A stretch of DNA of 64,000 bases, taken from assembly GCA_033439795.1 (NCBI GenBank), contig JAUTDP010000004.1, positions 2,294,001 through 2,358,000 on the forward strand, read 5' to 3'. This document shows, piece by piece, positions 22,930 through 33,535 of this stretch (positions within the stretch are counted from its first letter, which is position 1; the number at the start of each line of letters is the position of its first letter). Both the position numbers and the translations under genes were made by a program. This stretch comes from Sordaria brevicollis (Eukaryota; Ascomycota; Sordariomycetes; Sordariales; Sordariaceae). Below the pieces are notes generated by a model. That model worked only from the letters and a program-made list of their open reading frames with translations. It did not search any database and was not told where the DNA came from.

Positions 22930-24490
22930 TTTTTTTTGGATCAAAGATCCGCCAGGGAGGGAAAAGCCGACGGCTGTCGTTTCGATCATCGAAAACATCA
23001 ACGGTACCTCTACCGTCAACAGCCACCCGTTGTGCGCCTACTACAACTGTGGTGCATATGAGGATACAGCAGAGGCCGAAGGCATGCTTAGGTCGCTTCT
23101 TCACCAGCTTGTCGACCAGCAAGAGTCCCTGTATCACCACGCCGAACAGTTTGTGACAATCAACGGTCGGAGGGCTATCCAAATTTCACTGTCGAGAATC
23201 TCTGGCTCAGCTTGATGAACGTGCTCTCTCCGATCTGCTGGTGGACAAAGTATACCTCATCGTCCATGACCTTGACGAACTTCCCGACTCATCAGGGTCG
23301 ACACGAAAGATTCCTCGAACTTCTTCGTGGCAAGATATCCACCCCCTGACAGCCACGATTCCAGAAAACGACACGGCAAAGTCCGATGGTTCTTCACCAG
23401 CTGGAACCCGCATAGCGTCAACCAGGCGCTGAGCATACCTTCGAACGCTGAGAATCGACCTAGACGAAAGGAAGAGGTACATCACTCTGGTAGGGGCAAA
23501 GCTCAAGTACTATGCCAACCAACAGGCCGAGAGGCTGGCAAAAGAGAGGAAGTATAACACGGCCCTGGAATATCTTGCCAGCTCGGCCATGTCAGACTAC
23601 GCGCCCAATATCAACCACTTGCGTTGACCTGGCCTGTCCCGCCATGGAACAGCTCCCGGAGGGTACAAGGGACATCAAGATTCAGAGCAGAGGGAGCTGG
23701 AAAGACTTCCCGAGGAGCTAGACAAGCTATTTCATCTGGCTTTGGCCGAGGGTCCTGAAGCCCGATCGATGAAGACTTCCCCGAGATGCTAGAAGCTGCT
23801 GCGCACTCTTCATCCTGGTGAAGGAAGCCTGTGACCAAGGAAGAGCGAGCTGTTTGGTCCTTACCGGGCTTGAAGCCGGATGAAACCACGACTCTCCTAG
23901 CCAAGTACGCGCCGCTAATCACCGGCCATACTGACCAAAAATTCGGGGTTTACTTGCGAAACTACTTTCCCGAGGAATATCTAGTCAAGACTTCTCGTCA
24001 GCTTCTCGAGAGATAGGCGAGGTAGAGCTCAAGTGGCAGCACGGGCTCCATCTCTCTCCGGTGCTACGACCACTTGCTCAAGGCTTTCCGTCATCCTGTC
24101 TGAGGGAATAATAAAAAAAAAGAAAAGGATAAAGTATTAAAATGAATAAAAAGAACTGCAAACGGTCCCGTTTGCGATCAAGTACTGGCTTTTAACGCCA
24201 GCCAAGCTACCGCCGACCTAACCCAAATGATCAGCACCGATGAACTTTGGGCTCACGATTCCCCGTTGAGGGAGAACTAGCTTCGAGCGTACGTCGCCGT
24301 CACAAAAGACAAACGTTTGGAGGTGCTCTCCGCGTCCAACAATTACACGGATGGATCAGACACAGCTGCTGAGTTGGGCTGTTCAGATCTTGCGACGGCA
24401 TTGAAGGCTGGGGAAAGATGTCAGAACGGGACCCGTGAGATCGACGGGGGCGCCAACGATAACGCTCGCTTCGAAGCCGCTTCGAACTTG
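22930..24490 (+). pseudogene. Decayed NACHT/STAND NTPase gene relic
   Basis: Pieces of a fungal NACHT-type STAND protein appear in the expected order, but in shifting frames with stops. A Walker A-like GGKSR lies near 22960. In a different frame follow VVSIIENINGTST and CAYYNCGAYEDTAEAEG with LRSLLHQLVDQQ (22975-23215). Next come a Walker B-like KVYLIVHDLDELPD (about 23247-23288), a sensor-like GKVRWFFTSWNPHSVNQALS (23357-23430, new frame), LDERKRYITLVGAKLKYYAN (about 23458-23520) and CVDLACPAMEQLPEG (23617-23660). The stretch LITGHTDQKFGVYLRNYFPE ends near 24015. A further open remnant reaches about 24490. Members normally act as NLR-like receptors in heterokaryon incompatibility or defence; this copy cannot encode one. 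Base composition is normal, so decay seems to be by indels and substitutions, not heavy RIP. Confidence 0.7.
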
Positions 24491-24959
24491 AATTAATGCT
24501 CTCTCTCCGGACCGGTTGATCGTAAGGATGATCCGGATTGGGGTAACGAAGTTTCTTTTGTGTTGTTATGGGCGTTCCTGGGAGTTTTTATAATGGAGTT
24601 TGGATAGTTGCTCTTGGATAGTTGATGTCGGCGTCGCTCTCTGTCCATCAAGGTTGTTGTTAGCGGAGTGATATCTCAACCTAGTAATTTGGGACGTGTC
24701 CAGCTCACTACAGTGGCAAGCTCTTATCGCTTCGCTAACAACTTTCCTAGCCCCTGTATCCCCTTTCAAATTAGCGAACATATAGCGGCCCGGGCTGTCT
24801 GATGACGATGCCCGTGGGTACCGTTATGTAGCACATGAAATTAAACGGAATTACATTTGATCTGTAATCGCAACGCGACCTCTCTTTTGGACCCGACAGC
24901 TATCCTTTCCAACCCAACGAAGCGGGGGTGCATCTTCGACCGAGCACCAGTCGACAAAG
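24491..24959. other. Intergenic region upstream of ALG3
   Basis: Contains the ALG3 promoter/leader. A 71-codon minus-strand open frame (24566-24781) has no recognisable domain and is probably chance. Nothing else seen. Confidence 0.4.
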
Positions 24960-26438
24960 ATGGCCGAACCACCAAAGAAGAAACCAGAACCGAAACCACC
25001 GCTATACCGACAAGCCATCGATTTCGCCCTCGATGTCGCCAACGGCCGCCATGTCCTCTCGAAGCTCATCCCGCCAGCTCTCTACCTGGCCGATGGACTC
25101 CTCTGCGGGCTGATTATCTGGAAAGTACCTTGTACGTAAACCGCAGCGCCGCGGATGGGAGTATCTATAAGCTACCAACATGCTTACAATTGCAATGCTA
25201 CAGACACCGAAATCGACTGGAAAGCCTACATGGAGCAAGTCTCCCAGATCCTCTCGGGCGAGCGCGACTACACCAAGATCCGCGGCGGCACCGGTCCGCT
25301 CGTCTACCCGGCTGCGCACGTCTACATCTACATGGGACTATACTACTTGACGGATGAGGGGAGGAACATCTACTTTGCGCAATTGCTTTTTGCGGGGCTT
25401 TATATGCTCACGCTGGGAGTTGTGATGGGATGTTATCGCATGGCCAAGGTATGATTCTAGCAGATGGTATTGCGACACAGGGCTGCATGCGCAAGAAGCT
25501 AACGGGACGGGACGATAACATAGGCACCACCATACCTCTTCCCACTCCTGATTCTCTCGAAACGACTACACAGCATTTTTGTGTTGCGGTGCTTCAACGA
25601 CTGCTTCGCCGTTTTGTTCCTCTGGATGTCCATATTCTTCCTCCAGCGGCGCAACTGGCACGTCGGCGCATTACTCTACACCATTGGTCTCGGCGTTAAG
25701 ATGACACTACTCTTATCCTTACCAGCTGTCGGCATCGTGCTCTTCCTCGGCAGCGGCAGTTTTGTGACGACCTTGCTACTCGTGGCCACCATGATCCTGG
25801 TGCAAGTCCTCATCGGCGTTCCCTTTCTGGCGCACTACCCGACCGAATACCTATCGCGGGCCTTTGAGCTCTCCCGGCAGTTCTTCTTCAAGTGGACCGT
25901 CAACTGGCGCTTCGTGGGCGAGGAAGTCTTTCTCAGCAAGGGGTTCGCGCTCACATTGTTGGGTCTGCACGTTGCGGTCCTGGGGGCGTTTGTTGCGATG
26001 CGCTGGATCAAGCCGGCGCGCAAGTCTCTTGTTCAGCTAATCTCTCCTCTGTTGGTGGCGGGTAGGCCGCCGCTAACTGGCCCCGAACACCGCGCGGCGG
26101 CGAGGGATGTGACGCCGAGGTATATCCTGACTACTGTGCTCTCTGCTAATATGGTAGGCCTCCTCTTTGCTAGGACTCTTCACTACCAGTTTTATGCCTA
26201 TGTCGCTTGGTCGACTCCGTTCCTCCTCTGGCGCGCGGGGTTGCATCCTGTTGCGATCTACCTCCTGTGGGCGGCGCAAGAGTGGGCGTGGAATGTGTTT
26301 CCTAGCACGCCGGTGAGCTCAGCGGTCGTGGTCGGCGCTTTGGGCGTTACGGTCGCGGGAGTGTGGTTCGGCGCACGGGATGAGTGGGAGCCTGGGACGA
26401 AGTCGGCGTTGAAGAAGGAAGAGGCGGCGAAGCGCTGA
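24960..26438 (+). CDS. ALG3: Alg3, Dol-P-Man:Man5GlcNAc2-PP-Dol alpha-1,3-mannosyltransferase (GT58)
   Basis: ER-membrane enzyme that adds the first lumenal mannose to the dolichol-linked N-glycan precursor, using dolichol-phosphate mannose. Exons 24960-25131, 25204-25448 and 25524-26438 (443 residues). The start [18 protein letters not shown] is a basic cytosolic tail. The first lumenal loop carries the family signature [15 protein letters not shown] (the Tyr codon is split by intron 1) and [16 protein letters not shown]. Many hydrophobic helices follow, with [54 protein letters not shown] and [10 protein letters not shown] all matching conserved Alg3 blocks, and [18 protein letters not shown] near the end. 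The C-terminal Lys-rich tail (KKEEAAKR) resembles a di-lysine-type ER retrieval signal, though the spacing is not canonical. It ends 73 bp from the convergent EIF1AD-like gene. Confidence 0.95.
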
Positions 26439-26511
26439 TGTTATTGGCTGTCTCTGTAGAAATTGTAACTTTTGGGTATCTCTGGTATCTATGTTCTTTC
26501 ACATTGTCTCT

Positions 26512-27006
26512 TCACTCGTATTCGTCTTCCGAGTCGCTAGGTGGGAGCTTTCCAACGGTCGATTCCTCTTCGTCCGAGGACTCGTCGTAGGTTTGTCTGA
26601 CGAACTGCTTGGGCCTGTGTTTTGTCTCTTTGTCAGTCTTCCCCGCCATCTCTAAAATAGGAGTGCAAGAACCCGATGTGACATACCAGTAAGCCTCCTT
26701 CCTCCACGCCTTCTCGTCTCTGACAATGTTGATGATCTCTCCAACGACCTTGCTGCCAGTCTTGCTGCGCTCCTCCATGGAACCCAAGTCAACCAGGACG
26801 TAGCCGCCGCGCTTGATCCAGATGGTGTTGCGGAAGCGCGATTCCAGTTCGACGAGAATAGTCTTCTTGTTGGGCAGCTCGCAAATGTAGTTGCTGTTGC
26901 CCTCGGCCTTGACGACACGCGCAATGGATTGCGAATCGGTAAGTTGGTCGGGAGGGGTCAGCGACTCCTGGTCGGCGGCGTGAACGTGACGTTTTGGCTT
27001 GCCCAT
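26512..27006 (-). CDS. EIF1AD-like S1/OB-fold (eIF1A-like) RNA-binding protein
   Basis: Exons on the minus strand 27006-26687 and 26614-26512 (140 residues). The 72-nt intron has a GTATGT donor and an ACACAG acceptor and splits a Trp codon (EAYW|PKQFVRQTYDE). Residues about 25-95 form an S1-like/eIF1A-type OB fold: IARVVKAEGNSNYICELPNK, ILVELESRFRNTIWIKRGG and YVLVDLGSMEERSK. The C-terminal tail is acidic (SSDEEESTV...DSEDEYE). Length and layout match metazoan EIF1AD and its fungal homologues, whose role is poorly defined (RNA-linked, possibly translation or ribosome biogenesis), not eIF1A itself. The N-terminus MGKPKRHVHAADQES is basic, as in the family. It overlaps no neighbour but shares a very short 3' gap with ALG3. 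Confidence 0.88.
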   Translation of the reverse strand: MGKPKRHVHAADQESLTPPDQLTDSQSIARVVKAEGNSNYICELPNKKTILVELESRFRNTIWIKRGGYVLVDLGSMEERSKTGSKVVGEIINIVRDEKAWRKEAYWYVTSGSCTPILEMAGKTDKETKHRPKQFVRQTYDESSDEEESTVGKLPPSDSEDEYE

Positions 27007-27813
27007 GGTTGCGATTGTGAAAGTATGGTATAGGTGTTAGTGAAGTGGTGGAAGAAATCGGCAAGACAAACTCTAGAAGCGTGGGAAGTAAAAGAAGAAC
27101 CGAAAAGAAAAACAGCGGTTGATGAAATCATGGACTTTGCATTGGAACTTTTAAGTGGGGTAAACCCGGTACATGCATATCTCGTCCAATGTCAAAATGA
27201 CAATTGCTGCCCGGGGCCGAGCTTCCATCTCAGCAACTAACAAGTTCAATGAGAGTCTTCAAAGCCTGTTTCTATGCTTTCCACATACACAACGCTGAAG
27301 GGAACGAGATCCGTCCGAGATGACCTTCTTGTTGTTTCCAAACACATCGTGCTTCCTATCCATCAATCTTACAGTTATCGGGCGCTCTACCTTACGGCCA
27401 TGGATGCCGATCGCCTGTTCTCAAACCGGCGGATCGGCGCCTTAGCACGCCAACAGTGGGTAGCACCCGCCAAAACGGTCCACTAACATCGGAGTACGGC
27501 CGCCAAGTTTCAGGACTTTCGGGGTCCCAGGCACGGTGCCGATGGGGTCCAACCCTGTGAAATCATGTCCACTGCCGCTTACTGTGCCGTTGGGCCGCGG
27601 GCCCGGTACCGGGGGTTGTGGTTGTCGAGTTGCTGGGACCGCCCCGCGCCGAGTCACATCCTCCGGCCCTTCACTTCCTCCCGAGTTCACTTCACTTTCA
27701 CTTTCAGTTCACCTCACTTCCTCACCTCACTTCCCCAGCTCATCTCCTTACTCTATTACCACCACTCCTCACTTACCTCAACTACCTCCAGTCTCAAATC
27801 AACAACCATCAAA
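27007..27813. promoter_or_regulatory. Divergent upstream region of EIF1AD-like and HAD phosphatase genes
   Basis: About 800 bp between two divergent start codons. It includes a GC-rich block with GCCGCGGGCCCGGTACCGGGG near 27590-27612, partly palindromic, then a C/T-rich stretch (27650-27800) typical of a Neurospora 5' leader just before the HAD gene. The open frame that runs into the HAD gene from 27565 has no ATG of its own before 27814. Confidence 0.4.
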
Positions 27814-28764
27814 ATGGGCTCCAGCGACCAGTCCCTTTCCGCCTCCCTCCCGGCCCTGGCCACCAACCCCAAATTCATCTTCTTCACCGACTTCGACGGC
27901 ACCATCACGCAACAAGACAGCAATGACTTCATGACCGACAACCTCGGCTTCGGCCCCGCCCTTCGAAAGAAGGGCAACGAGGACGTCCTTTTTGGGCGTC
28001 GTGACTTCCGCGACAGCTTCCAGGAGATGCTGGACAGCATCAGCACGCCCTTTGACAAGTGCATCCAGACCCTTTTGGAGAATATCACTTTGGACGCGGG
28101 GTTCAAGGAGTTTTTCCACTGGGCGAAGGAGAACAACATGCCGATTGTTATCTTGTCCGGCGGCATGGAGCCCGTTATCAGGGCACTGTTGGCCCATTTC
28201 TTGGGCAAGGAGGAGGCGGATAGTTTGCAGATTGTTAGCAACCAGGTTGCTGTCAGGCCAGGGAAGACGAGCGTGAATGAGGAGCATGGGTGGATGATTA
28301 CTTTCCATGATGACAGGTTTGTCTCCCTTCCAAATGGCGTTAAGGGGAAGAAGGGGTTAACAAGTGAATAAAAAAACAGTGGATTCGGCCACGACAAGTC
28401 CCTCGAGATCCGCCCCTACGCCAACCTGCCCGCTGACCAAAGGCCGACTCTTTTCTACGCCGGTGATGGCGTTTCGGATCTCTCTGCTGCCAAGGAGACT
28501 GATCTCCTCTTTGCGAAGGCTGGAAAGGGTATGTCAACTTGTTTTCATCACTTCACTTTATCAAAAAGGTAACTATTGGCACTTCCAGGGGTCATTTACT
28601 AACTAACCCTGTTGTGACACACACATATAGATCTCATTACCTACTGCGAAAACGAGCACGTTCCCTTCACCACGTTCCACGACTTTACTGAGATCCTCGC
28701 CGTGGTCAAGGACATTGCTGCGGGCAAGTTGACTGTGAAGGAGGCTGCTATTGGCAGGAAGTGA
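27814..28764 (+). CDS. HAD-superfamily phosphatase (yeast Ynl010w-like)
   Basis: Soluble cytosolic phosphatase of the phosphoserine-phosphatase-like HAD group. Exons 27814-28316, 28380-28528 and 28631-28764 (261 residues). Motif I is FFTDFDGTIT (nucleophile D26, acid D28), motif II is IVILSGGMEP, and motif IV is FYAGDGVSDLSAAKETDLLF, so the active site looks complete. Intron 1 (63 nt) has a GTTTGT donor and an AAACAG acceptor; intron 2 ends in ATATAG. The start MGSSDQSLSASLPALA has AAAATGG context. In yeast the Ynl010w homologue is a small-metabolite/polyol phosphatase; substrate here is not inferable from sequence. The protein closely fits the family length of about 240-260. Confidence 0.86.
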
Positions 28765-30474
28765 GCTAGTCGCTTCGGCGAGTGTCTGTGAGTTGTCGGT
28801 TCGGCTCCGTTTTCTCTAGGCTTGGGATTTCTGGATACTACGATTCACATAGACTACGTTCAGAAGGAATTGGTAGTAGCTGGCTACTATCGAACTGGAA
28901 TTTGCTATTAGAAGGAAAAAGCAATCAGTATCTTGAGGGGGTATAGACAATAGACCTATGAATGATCCCTAGTTCCCCGCTCGGTTATAGTATTTTCCGA
29001 GGCGATCTGCTGAGCAGTTTGCAAGGCTTTCTCGGTGTAAGGCATCGGCTGGGGCTGAGAATACCCTGCATGAGGCAACTGACGCTGTATCACGGACGTC
29101 GTTGCCTGTCATTTTCCGAGCGGCTCAGGCGGTTGACGGGAGGGACCCCGACTTTTGAGTCTCCGAGGCCATGGTACGGAGTAGATTGGTCCGGCTGGAG
29201 AAGCCAAGTAGGATAGACGTATCAGACGCATAGGTAACATTCGTATCCCGGGCTATTGGCGACTGATTGGCTGCCCTTGGGTCCTCTTTGACATACTGTT
29301 AACCCTGCACATAACGATCAGCCGTGTACCAGAGGTTTTGATCGTAATACCCAGGTTATCGTTATTCTCAGGTATGCCAAGAAGTACCATCTGGCCAATC
29401 AGGAGGCCGTTAGCGGGTGGAAGGGGTTTATTACCGGCCGTTACGAGCTGTCAGAGCCTGTTATGACCGTTACTATACCACCTGAGCATAACGATTTTGG
29501 TGTAGTTTTCGCCCGAAATCTGATCGTAATCGTAATGTGAAGGTTGATCGTTACTCCCATACGTTTAGCCTCTGTTCCCGAGCTTTTGATCGCTAAACCG
29601 AGAATATCGTTATGCCTCTGATCGTTATGTGCAGGGTTAACAGTAGCAGATGTATGGTTACGAACCAGGTCTTCGTTACACCGCGTATGTAAGTTGGTGA
29701 CACATGATAGAAAACATTCCTTTAGCTCAGGCCCAGCGGGATAGACCTCTTTGATGATGACCCGACTCTCAAGAGCCTACTTAGCTTTACCAGGAGCTAT
29801 TTACCACTACTCCCGTCAAGTACCTCATGCTGTCCCAACTTCTCAATCATATGCCCTCATCAGCTAGATCTGCAACCTCGGAAGTCTTCAAAGAGGGTGT
29901 AACACACGCAGACCGAGTTTACTAGTTCCCCCAATACTACTACCGCACTGCTTGCCCAACTAGCCAATCGACACTTGACGAGGCAATCGCTTACATAGAC
30001 GAAGCGTATCTCATCTGCATGTAAATACGAGAAGACCTGAATACGCTACGGTTGGCGCGCTTCAGGTTGTAGGATCTTTTACACTTCAGCTGAGTGAGAT
30101 TAGTAGTGGTTACTTCCATAACGTTTCATATGGCCCATAGAAGAGAAAGCTATGCTTGCCCTTCCCCGCAATTGCTTTGTTGTTGACTTTGTCCATATGG
30201 CTTGCCTGCATCGCCGCATTGGATTCGAGTGGGACGATCAATTTCATGCCGTGGACGTTGGGGACTTCCTTCTCTTATGGCCCCATGGGGAAGCACGGCG
30301 TAGGGGCATGGGTTGGTCGTTGAAAGGGGTGTTGACAAACCCGCTCATCCCTTGCGAAAAAATTCTATAAGACGAGTCTTCCCCAGTCATCCAACCAACT
30401 AGGTTATGTTTTGTCGAGTCCGAGTACTCGCTCATAACATTGCTGCAGAACAGTCAGTACAGCCAGCACTCACG
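28765..30474. other. Intergenic region containing a MITE-like element
   Basis: Flanks of the element at 29296-29643. From 28765 to 29290 and from 29650 to 30474 I see no gene; short frames (28962-29216, 30152-30370) lack domains. The last 120 bases hold the promoter/leader of the secreted-protein gene, including TATAAG near 30366-30371, about 105 bp upstream of the start codon. Confidence 0.45.
29296..29643. mobile_element. MITE-like element with 26-bp terminal inverted repeats and TA target duplication
   Basis: The left terminus (29296-29321) begins CTGTTAACCCTGCACATAAC and continues GATCAG; the same 26 bases occur inverted at 29618-29643. TA flanks both sides (29294-29295 and 29644-29645). 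Total length is 348 bp, with no coding capacity. Subterminal and internal copies of a GATCGTTA/GATCGTAA-like word occur in both orientations (for example around 29339, 29520, 29548 and 29588). This is the structure of a Tc1/mariner-type MITE. Its termini differ from those of the element at 17847-18139, so the two belong to different families. Confidence 0.8.
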
Positions 30475-31196
30475 ATGAAGCTCTTCCTCAGCCTAGCGAC
30501 CCTCGTCGCCATCGCAGCATCTTGCACGATCCCAAGCCCACCTATTTCGTCTAACAACATCGGCACCGACTTCCGAGTTCAAGTCCAAAATGCCTCCTAC
30601 CCTCAAGTCCACAACAAGTACATGAACCTCATGGTCTCCGGAGGCGGTGACCGGCACTTGTATGTTGGAGGTACGCCGCAGGTGGGAGACACCACTACCA
30701 ACCTGCGACTCGTCAATGGCTCGATCAACTGGGTCTCCATCAATGCTGTCATTGGCGGCGAGGTAAGTTTGTTGTGATTCCTATCCGCAAGACATCCTTC
30801 CAAGAGTACGGGCTGACTCTTTTCCAAAACGCAGGAATCCAACGTCGACGACACCGTCAAGATGTTCATGACGGAGCGTGGAGATCCGCGAGCTCTGTTT
30901 CAACCGATGTATGGTTGCCATCCAGACACCGATCAGTTGCAGGTCGAGTTGCGGTTCGTAGGGAAACAGAATGCGACGCCAGGTGGTTGGATCTGCGTAC
31001 GGCCTTCGTTCGATGGCAGCCATGAGTTCCGCTACTATCCTCCGGGAAACACGAGTAAGTTTCGTCCGCCTGTCTCTGTTATCAATTCGGCTTGGAGTGT
31101 TCGGTGGAAGACCTGGTTAGTTAACTGTGCTGAATGTCAGAGAACGATCCGAACCGATTCTGCATCAAAGTAACCCTGGTCGCCGTTCCGACATAG
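30475..31196 (+). CDS. Small secreted protein of unknown function
   Basis: Exons 30475-30762, 30835-31054 and 31141-31196 (187 residues). The N-terminus MKLFLSLATLVAIAAS is a clear signal peptide, with cleavage likely near residues 15-16. The chosen start is the ATG that begins it; an in-frame ATG 69 bp upstream (30406) would bury it behind a polar leader. The mature protein has four Cys: C17, and one each in MYGCHPD, WICVRP and NRFCIKV, enough for two disulphides, plus N-glycosylation sequons (NAS, NGS). Beta-rich segments such as QLQVELRFVGKQ and the C-terminal FCIKVTLVAVPT suggest a compact extracellular domain. The last exon was chosen because it restores frame and adds the fourth Cys. 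No catalytic motif recognised. Confidence 0.72.
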
Positions 31197-32325
31197 GGAT
31201 AATCGTATGAAAACCGTCGGGTTGATGGGAACAGATGTTCAACGGGAAAGCAAAAGAGAAGAAGATGATGAACTGAGAGAGGAAAGGGGAAAAGAAGAAA
31301 GTTGAGCTAATGACCTGCACAGCTGGATGGACTGCGCCGAGTGCAAGAAATGGTTGCCGTGGCGATGGACCCAATGTTTTGTTTACCCCTGAGGGGATCC
31401 ACACCTGCCAAATTGGAGCTCAGCCACACAAACCATGGTGTTGAACCTTGGTGATGTCCAAATTGAACTTGGGCGATATGTCGACAAGAGGCAACATCTC
31501 ATTCGTTCCCGTGAAATAGAATATAGCCTCCATAGAAAATGACGGCCGACCATAAATTGAGCAATGGCAAGGCTTCCCCGATACACGTGTGTGACTGAAG
31601 CGGAGGCATCCGGGACTCTTCAACCTCAGCCTCAGCATGCCGACGAGATGTGTTCCAAATGAGATGACTGCGCCACAGAATGCAAGATAAGCAGCACAGG
31701 CGGAAGGGGACAGTGCTTATCGCGTATAATGACGTGCGTTGATGTGATGAGCTGCTGAGAAGATGTACGAATCAACGATGTGCTGTCGCAGCCTTGTCGG
31801 TCGATGGAGAGTCCGAGTAAAGAGACTATCGCAAAGTAGTTGGCAACGAAGATTTGTAAGAATCAAACTCGGAGGGCGTGGAAATGAGATTTGAAATTGT
31901 CTTCGATCAGATTGAATCGGGTTCAAAGAACAGAGAGGGGGATGTCCCTTCAATTGGCGGATGGCGGGATCAAAAGGGTTCCCCGAACTCCCCAGCCAAG
32001 ACCCTGTTCGCGTCATCGGCGGGACCTGACAAATGGAGACTTTCTTACATCATCAAATTCGGGAACATCGAGGAAGGCTCCACCAACAGCTTCGAGTGCT
32101 CCCGTAAGCTTTTTGCACCAGTGGGCAAGGGCAGCCGGGCCTTGAGTTGCTTGCGTGATAGATTGTACCGTACTGTTCAGTTTCTTTGGCAGCCATCGGC
32201 AGTGCAGTCACAGTGCCTTTTCAGTTTCTCCCGTGGTGGTGGTGTAACAAAAAAGCTCAGCCTTCTCTGTTTTGCATTTTACCGTACAAAACCCCTCTTT
32301 CCCTCTCACCCCCCCTTCCTACACC
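31197..32325. other. Intergenic region upstream of thioredoxin gene
   Basis: No gene recognised. Frames at 31165-31638 (-) and 31878-32465 (+) lack domains; the latter overlaps the thioredoxin start in another frame. The 100 bases before the start codon are C/T-rich, as expected for a leader. Confidence 0.45.
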
Positions 32326-33204
32326 ATGTTCTCTTCCAGATTCATCAGACCTGCCGCCAGCACTTTTGCCAGAGCTACTCCTCGCCCCATCATCACCAAC
32401 ACCCCTTCAATTGCTTCCCGCTTCTTCACCACTTCGTCGCCCAAGATGACTGTCCACAATATTGAGACGTGAGTTCTCCAATCTCCATTTTCCGAGGCTG
32501 TGATGGGAAACAGCCAAGCTCGGAGCGCGGCGCAACGTCCACTGTCCTGCCGCTGCCTGCGCCTGCGCGTCCCCATCTATCGTGCTACCTACCAATGTAC
32601 ACAACGACTGACAATATCTGCTTGTACACAGCGTTTCCCAGTTCAAGGAGGCCATCGCCTCCCACAAGATCGTCGTCCTCGATGCTTTCGCTGTCTGGTG
32701 CGGTCCTTGCAAGGCTATTGCTCCCCAGATCGCCAAGTATGTTCATCAATACCCCTCCCGATTTCTTGCGATTCCAGCAGTAGTTCCAGTCAGCCTTGCG
32801 CTTCTGTCTAGCGCGCATCGTACACATACATACAAGCTTCTCATCTATCCCTGTTGTGCTCGTAACAATGCGCGCGCGCGAGAGGGAGAGAAAGAGCCAA
32901 CCAAACACATTACCATCCCAATATCCTATCTTCACCATCCATCAATACATATATACAAGGCGCAAAACAGATGACTAACCAACTTCGTTTTCTCTTGTTT
33001 TCCAGGTGGTCCGAGAGCGAGGAGTTCAAGGACATTTACTTTGCCAAGTTCGACGTCGACCACTTGCCCGAACTCGCCCAGGAGCTCGGTGTCCGCGCCA
33101 TGCCCACCTTCGTCATCTTCAAGGACGGCAACAAGGAGACCGAGGTCGTCGGTGCCAACCCCCCTGCGCTCGTGGCCGCCTTCCAGAAGGTCAAGGCCGA
33201 GTAG
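32326..33204 (+). CDS. Thioredoxin with N-terminal mitochondrial presequence
   Basis: Disulphide reductase of about 12 kDa core. Exons 32326-32468, 32632-32736 and 33006-33204 (148 residues from the first ATG). Residues 1-40 ([20 protein letters not shown] and following) are rich in Arg, Ser and Ala with no acids, a typical mitochondrial presequence. A second in-frame ATG at 32446 (residue 41, [12 protein letters not shown]) is exactly where a cytosolic thioredoxin would begin. The active site WCGPC is intact within [18 protein letters not shown], and the cis-Pro motif is [12 protein letters not shown]. Donors are GTGAGT and GTATGT, acceptors ACACAG and TCCAG. Intron 2 (269 nt) is long for this window and AC-rich. 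Localisation to mitochondria, cytosol or both is an inference from the two starts. Confidence 0.93.
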
Positions 33205-33535
33205 AGACAACATATATATGTGTATGACCAGATGATATATGATACCTAGAGATAGATAGGGAATGAAAAGGTCTTGAAAGCAAAATGTCGGCACAGCTTC
33301 GTTATTGGGTGCCTGCTTACATGCGTTCCCGTCCGAAGGGCTTGGAGGTGCGAGGCTGTTTCGGTCGGAGAGGCTGCAGAGAGAGTAACAAGGCTACACG
33401 AATGGAACTTAGCTGCGGAGCTCAAACCAGGCCGAAAACTGCCTTCAAGTACGGAACATGACAATTACTGAGGAAGAGTAACACTTCAAACGTGTACAAA
33501 ACAGACAAGATGTATCTTCGTGTTCCAAACCCACT
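33205..33535. other. Short intergenic region between convergent genes
   Basis: 331 bp between the thioredoxin stop and the stop of the minus-strand membrane-protein gene. Contains a TATATATG/GATATATGATA AT-rich tract at 33211-33243, plausible for thioredoxin 3'-end formation. Nothing else seen. Confidence 0.45.

Noticed and set aside
30406..30474. Upstream in-frame ATG for the secreted protein
   Set aside because: It would place 23 polar residues before the clear signal peptide that begins at 30475.
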